Origin: an uncultured Clostridia bacterium
GTDB taxonomy: Bacteria; Bacillota; Clostridia; Christensenellales; UBA1242
Direction: 5' to 3'
Length of the DNA: 8,376 nucleotides
NCBI GenBank assembly: GCA_905236445.1
Contig: CAJOPQ010000020.1
Location: 1-8,376 of the forward strand
Both the position numbers and the translations under genes were made by a program. Below, piece by piece: positions 5,483 through 8,376 of the stretch; within the stretch, counting starts at the first letter, position 1; the number at the start of each line of letters is the position of its first letter. The notes under the pieces were generated by a model, which worked only from the letters and a program-made list of their open reading frames with translations, was not told where the DNA came from and did not search any database.

Positions 5483-6814
5483 ATGAAAAATGTATACAAC
5501 ATTATACAATCTCAAGAACTCATCAAGAGTGGCGAACGAATTGGCGTGGCATGTTCTGGTGGCAGAGACAGTATGTGTCTTCTGCATTATTTATATAGCA
5601 ACAGCAAAGAACTTGGAATTGAAGTAGTAGCAATTAATATTGACCACAATATTAGAGAAAATAGTAAGAAAGACACTGCTTTTGTTGTTGGATATTGTAA
5701 AAAACACGGAATAGAGTGCCTAACGTACTCTCTAGATTGTGTAAAATATTGCAACGAGAAGAAAATGACGCTAGAAGAAGGCGCAAGGGAAGCAAGATAT
5801 GAAGTTTTCCGTGCATTGATTAAGAACAAAGTTGTAGACAAGATTGCTCTTGCTCATCACTTGCAAGATCAATCGGAGACAATCTTGCTTAATATCTTTA
5901 GAGGAACAGGTCTTGGCGGGGCTAGTGGAATGGAGTTTGGCAAAGGCAAGACTTTTATTCGTCCACTTCTATCAACCTCTAGAGAAGAAATTCAAGCATA
6001 TGTTGAGAAAAACGGTATTCCATACGTAGACGATGAGACTAATTTTAAAAACGATTATGCAAGGAACTATATTCGCAATATGATAATGCCACTTATTCGC
6101 AACAAGTGGCCGAACGCAGACCAATCAATCTGCAAGTTTGCAGATATTTGTAGGCAAGATGACAAATATATCAATAATGTTGCAAGTGTAGATATAGAGT
6201 CCAAAGACGGTATTGTTAAGATCAAAACAAATTATTTCGTTCAACCCGATCCTGTAATCAACAGAATTATTCGAAAAGCTTTGCGATCAATCAATATTAA
6301 CAAAGATATTGAGAGAAAACATATAGAATTGATTAAAGATTTGGCATTAAATGGAGAAAATGGTTCAAAAATCAACCTACCTAATGAACTTGTAGCAATT
6401 AAAGAATATAATTATATAACTCTAACTAACAAAAGTTTTAAGACAGAGCAAAAAACTTGGAAAATGCAGCGTGGCAGAATAGATATTCAAGAGTATGGTA
6501 TTATTGAATTGGCTATAACTAGGAAATTTGATCCAAATAGTCATAGACACCTAATAGATAATGCTAAGATTCCTAAAGATGCTGTAATAAGATTTAGAGA
6601 AGCTGGAGATTATTTTGAGAAATTTGGTGGTGGAACTAAATCCCTTAGTGACTATCTAATTGACAAGAAAGTACCTACAAGGCTTCGAAACATTACACCA
6701 GTCCTTGCCTCTGGCAAAGAAGTGTTGGTTGTATTTGGAGTAGAAATAAGCAACAAGGTCAAAGTAGACAAAGACACCAAGACTGCTTGGGCAATAGATA
6801 TATTAAGATATTAG
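5483..6814 (+). CDS. tilS: tRNA(Ile)-lysidine synthase
   Basis: TilS uses ATP and lysine to turn C34 of tRNA-Ile(CAU) into lysidine, so that the tRNA reads AUA and is charged with isoleucine. It acts in the cytoplasm and is normally essential. The 443-residue length and order of domains are typical. The N-terminal PP-loop ATPase has Ser-Gly-Gly-Arg-Asp-Ser at 25-30, Asn-Ile-Asp-His at 52-55, His-His-Leu-Gln-Asp-Gln-Ser-Glu-Thr at 125-133, Arg-Gly-Thr-Gly at 140-143, and Asp-Glu-Thr-Asn with Arg-Asn-x-Ile-Arg at 184-198. The C-terminal TilS domain (about 367-435) has Ile-Arg-Phe-Arg-Glu-Ala-Gly-Asp at 369-376 and Tyr-Leu-Ile-Asp-Lys-Lys-Val-Pro at 391-398. Gln replaces the first Asp of the common HHxDDQxET block, while the second Asp and the Glu are kept. 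ATG 5483 has GGAG (5468-5471) 11 bases upstream. A separate promoter and terminator suggest a single-gene transcript. Confidence 0.97.
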   Translation: MKNVYNIIQSQELIKSGERIGVACSGGRDSMCLLHYLYSNSKELGIEVVAINIDHNIRENSKKDTAFVVGYCKKHGIECLTYSLDCVKYCNEKKMTLEEGAREARYEVFRALIKNKVVDKIALAHHLQDQSETILLNIFRGTGLGGASGMEFGKGKTFIRPLLSTSREEIQAYVEKNGIPYVDDETNFKNDYARNYIRNMIMPLIRNKWPNADQSICKFADICRQDDKYINNVASVDIESKDGIVKIKTNYFVQPDPVINRIIRKALRSININKDIERKHIELIKDLALNGENGSKINLPNELVAIKEYNYITLTNKSFKTEQKTWKMQRGRIDIQEYGIIELAITRKFDPNSHRHLIDNAKIPKDAVIRFREAGDYFEKFGGGTKSLSDYLIDKKVPTRLRNITPVLASGKEVLVVFGVEISNKVKVDKDTKTAWAIDILRY

Positions 6815-6824
6815 AAGTGACGAG

Positions 6825-6855
6825 AAGTAATTGAATATAATCAATTACTTTTTTT
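6825..6855 (+). terminator. Intrinsic terminator after tilS
   Basis: AAGTAATTGA (6825-6834) and TCAATTACTT (6841-6850) form a perfect 10-base-pair stem with a 6-base loop, running into seven Ts (6849-6855). It lies ten bases after the tilS stop and separates tilS from cca. Confidence 0.88.
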
Positions 6856-6877
6856 GTAGAGTAGACATAATATTTTT

Positions 6878-6906
6878 TTGCAATTTACAATTTTGTATTG
6901 TATAAT
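6878..6906 (+). promoter_or_regulatory. Sigma-A-like promoter for the tRNA nucleotidyltransferase gene
   Basis: TTGCAA (6878-6883) is followed after exactly 17 bases by a perfect TATAAT (6901-6906). The predicted start is near 6912-6914, at the first in-frame ATG (6912). The transcript is therefore leaderless or starts translation at the next ATG. Confidence 0.7.
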
Positions 6907-6938
6907 TACCTATGATTATTATAGAAAAAGATGACAAG

Positions 6939-8249
6939 ATGGAAAAATTGGAATTAAATATAAGCGACAACTTAATCAAACTTGCCAAAGCCATACAGTC
7001 TTGTGGTGGAACGCTGTATATTGTGGGTGGATATGTGAGGAATGCTTATCTCAACCTTGCCAACACCGATCTTGACATATGTGGAGATTTGAAGTATGAC
7101 ACAGTGCTAGAGATTGCACAGTCTTTGGGATATGATGCACATATTGTCAACAAGAAATTGGGAACGGTGCTTATCAAAGTAAACGACGAGGAGTATGAAT
7201 ACACCACTTTTAGAAAAGAAAATTATAGCAAAGGTGGAATGCACAGTCCAGATGATGTGGAGTTCGTTAGCGACATTAAGTTAGATGCATCTAGGCGAGA
7301 TTTTACAGCAAATTGTCTATACTTCAACATTCTATCAAAAGAAGTTATAGATGTGTATGGTGGCATCAACGATATTAACAACCATGTACTTCGATGTATC
7401 AAGACACCTGAGGAAGTTTTCGAATCTGATGGGCTTAGGATTCTAAGGCTTATAAGAATTGCTAGCGAATTAGGCTTTGCAATTGACAAACAGACTAAGA
7501 AGTCTGCCAAAGAATATGCATATCAATTGCGTGACATAACAGCCGAACGAGTATTGAAAGAGTTGAAAAAAATTGTTGTCAGCGATTTCAAATACGATTC
7601 AACAAAGTTGTCAGAGAATTTCCTAGACAACTTCAATTACATTAATATATTTCAATACATTCTCAATAGTAATTTTGCAAATTTTCAAATTGGTAAAAGA
7701 TATAGAACAAATTTTTTTGCTTTGCCAAAGAATTTTAGATATATTGGATTCTGCATTCTATTCCTTGCCAATTACTTCAACTTTAAATATGTTAATCCAC
7801 AACAAGTTATATGGGCAGTCAATACATATTTCGGTCCAAGTGGATTAAAAGAATCATCTAAGAATCTTCAGACTATTATTACAACTTACAATCTTTTTCA
7901 AGAGGTTGTCTTTACTGGCAAGAAAAGTTATAGAAGATTGATTATGAACTTCTATAATGCAGATAGCGAAATAAAAAAGTTTTTGGAAAGTTTTATTCCT
8001 AATGAATATGCTTGGCTAAAACAAGATGTAGCTATATTGCGTAAGAGGAATGTCCCTCTTTGTCTAGAAGAGTTGAATATATCTAATATGGAATTAATCG
8101 ATGAAGCAAAGATTAATAAACATATAACAACGAAGATTAAGTCCAAACTTCTTATAGATTGTCTAGAAGAAGAAATATCCAACACGCACGACACACTTAT
8201 TGCTGAAGCGAAATATCTAAATATTCGAATTATGCAAAATTTGAAATAA
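6939..8249 (+). CDS. cca: Class II tRNA nucleotidyltransferase (CCA-adding enzyme / poly(A) polymerase family)
   Basis: This family adds or repairs the 3'-terminal CCA of tRNA from CTP and ATP without a nucleic-acid template. The head domain has Val-Gly-Gly-Tyr-Val-Arg-Asn at 29-35 (the last residue is often Asp), the metal-binding Asp-Leu-Asp at 44-46, and Arg-Arg-Asp-Phe-Thr at 119-123. The nucleotide-selecting block is Ser-Asp-Gly-Leu-Arg at 163-167. It keeps the Asp and Arg of the class II EDxxR motif but not the Glu. The neck has Glu-Arg-Val-Leu-Lys-Glu-Leu at 203-209. Beyond about residue 225 the body and tail are divergent and I see no HD phosphohydrolase motif. Length from this start is 436 residues. 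I prefer ATG 6939 because it gives a family-like lead into the GGxVRD block and because promoter spacing puts the transcription start at about 6912. ATG 6912 would add nine residues on a leaderless mRNA. Neither ATG has a clear Shine-Dalgarno site. A-adding or poly(A) activity cannot be excluded from sequence. Confidence 0.92.
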   Translation: MEKLELNISDNLIKLAKAIQSCGGTLYIVGGYVRNAYLNLANTDLDICGDLKYDTVLEIAQSLGYDAHIVNKKLGTVLIKVNDEEYEYTTFRKENYSKGGMHSPDDVEFVSDIKLDASRRDFTANCLYFNILSKEVIDVYGGINDINNHVLRCIKTPEEVFESDGLRILRLIRIASELGFAIDKQTKKSAKEYAYQLRDITAERVLKELKKIVVSDFKYDSTKLSENFLDNFNYINIFQYILNSNFANFQIGKRYRTNFFALPKNFRYIGFCILFLANYFNFKYVNPQQVIWAVNTYFGPSGLKESSKNLQTIITTYNLFQEVVFTGKKSYRRLIMNFYNADSEIKKFLESFIPNEYAWLKQDVAILRKRNVPLCLEELNISNMELIDEAKINKHITTKIKSKLLIDCLEEEISNTHDTLIAEAKYLNIRIMQNLK

Positions 8250-8254
8250 CTAAC

Positions 8255-8290
8255 AAAAAAAATAGACGACCAATATATTCTGTGGTCGCC
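8255..8290 (-). terminator. Intrinsic terminator between convergent genes at the right edge
   Basis: CGACCA (8267-8272) and TGGTCG (8283-8288) pair around a 10-base loop. A further G-C pair (8265/8290) lies beyond one mismatch. On the minus strand the stem is followed by TA and then eight Ts (8262-8255), a strong terminator for the gene entering from the right. On the plus strand only a mixed T-rich stretch follows, so termination of cca here is weaker. Confidence 0.75.
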
Positions 8291-8308
8291 TTATTTCTTA
8301 TCAATTAT

Positions 8309-8376
8309 TTAAGCACTTAGTTCGTTGATATAGTTATATAGTTGAGCTTGTCTAGCAAGATAAGTTAACTTGAAAT
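8309..8376 (-). CDS. C-terminal end of an unidentified gene (partial, N-terminus beyond window)
   Basis: One minus-strand frame stays open from the right edge to a TAA at 8311-8309, giving 21 residues that end in Tyr-Ile-Asn-Glu-Leu-Ser-Ala. The other two minus-strand frames stop within this stretch. The peptide looks like an amphipathic helix. The strong minus-strand terminator just after the stop supports a real gene end. Too little is visible to name a family. Confidence 0.55.
   Translation of the reverse strand, partial: FKLTYLARQAQLYNYINELSA

Overview
The window is strongly AT-rich and reads cleanly with the standard bacterial code: TGA ends one gene and no gene carries an internal TGA. 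Purine-rich Shine-Dalgarno sites, sigma-A-like promoters, hairpin-plus-T-tract terminators and a secreted protein with a Listeria/Bacteroides-type B-repeat all suggest a low-GC Bacillota, probably an uncultured gut-type Clostridia lineage. That placement is inferred from style and protein families. No marker gene in the window fixes the taxon.

Layout, left to right. (1) Positions 1-853, minus strand: the N-terminal 284 residues of an exported or membrane-anchored protein that runs off the left edge and contains one InlB B-repeat. (2) Positions 1145-2320, plus strand: two adjacent genes of about 193 residues each, diverged paralogs of a family I do not recognise, transcribed from a promoter with a dyad over its start. 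(3) Positions 2367-3731, minus strand: a complete HlyC/CorC (CNNM-CBS-CorC_C) membrane protein, convergent with the pair and separated from it by a bidirectional terminator. (4) Positions 3732-4045: no gene, but a dense control block with two tandem minus-strand terminators and the promoter of the HlyC/CorC gene. (5) Positions 4046-5296, minus strand: an MFS-type transporter. (6) Positions 5483-6814, plus strand: tilS, divergent from the transporter. (7) Positions 6939-8249, plus strand: a class II CCA-adding enzyme or poly(A) polymerase-family tRNA nucleotidyltransferase. (8) Positions 8309-8376, minus strand: the last 21 codons of a gene entering from the right.

The clearest functional theme is tRNA maturation. 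TilS makes lysidine at the wobble base of tRNA-Ile(CAU), so that the AUA codons common in these genes are read as isoleucine. The neighbouring nucleotidyltransferase builds or repairs the tRNA 3' CCA end. They are not an obvious operon: a terminator follows tilS and a strong promoter precedes cca. The rest looks like a mosaic of singly transcribed housekeeping or envelope genes. No mobile element, CRISPR array, rRNA, tRNA or recognisable riboswitch was found. The least explained part is the tandem paralog pair with its operator-like dyad.
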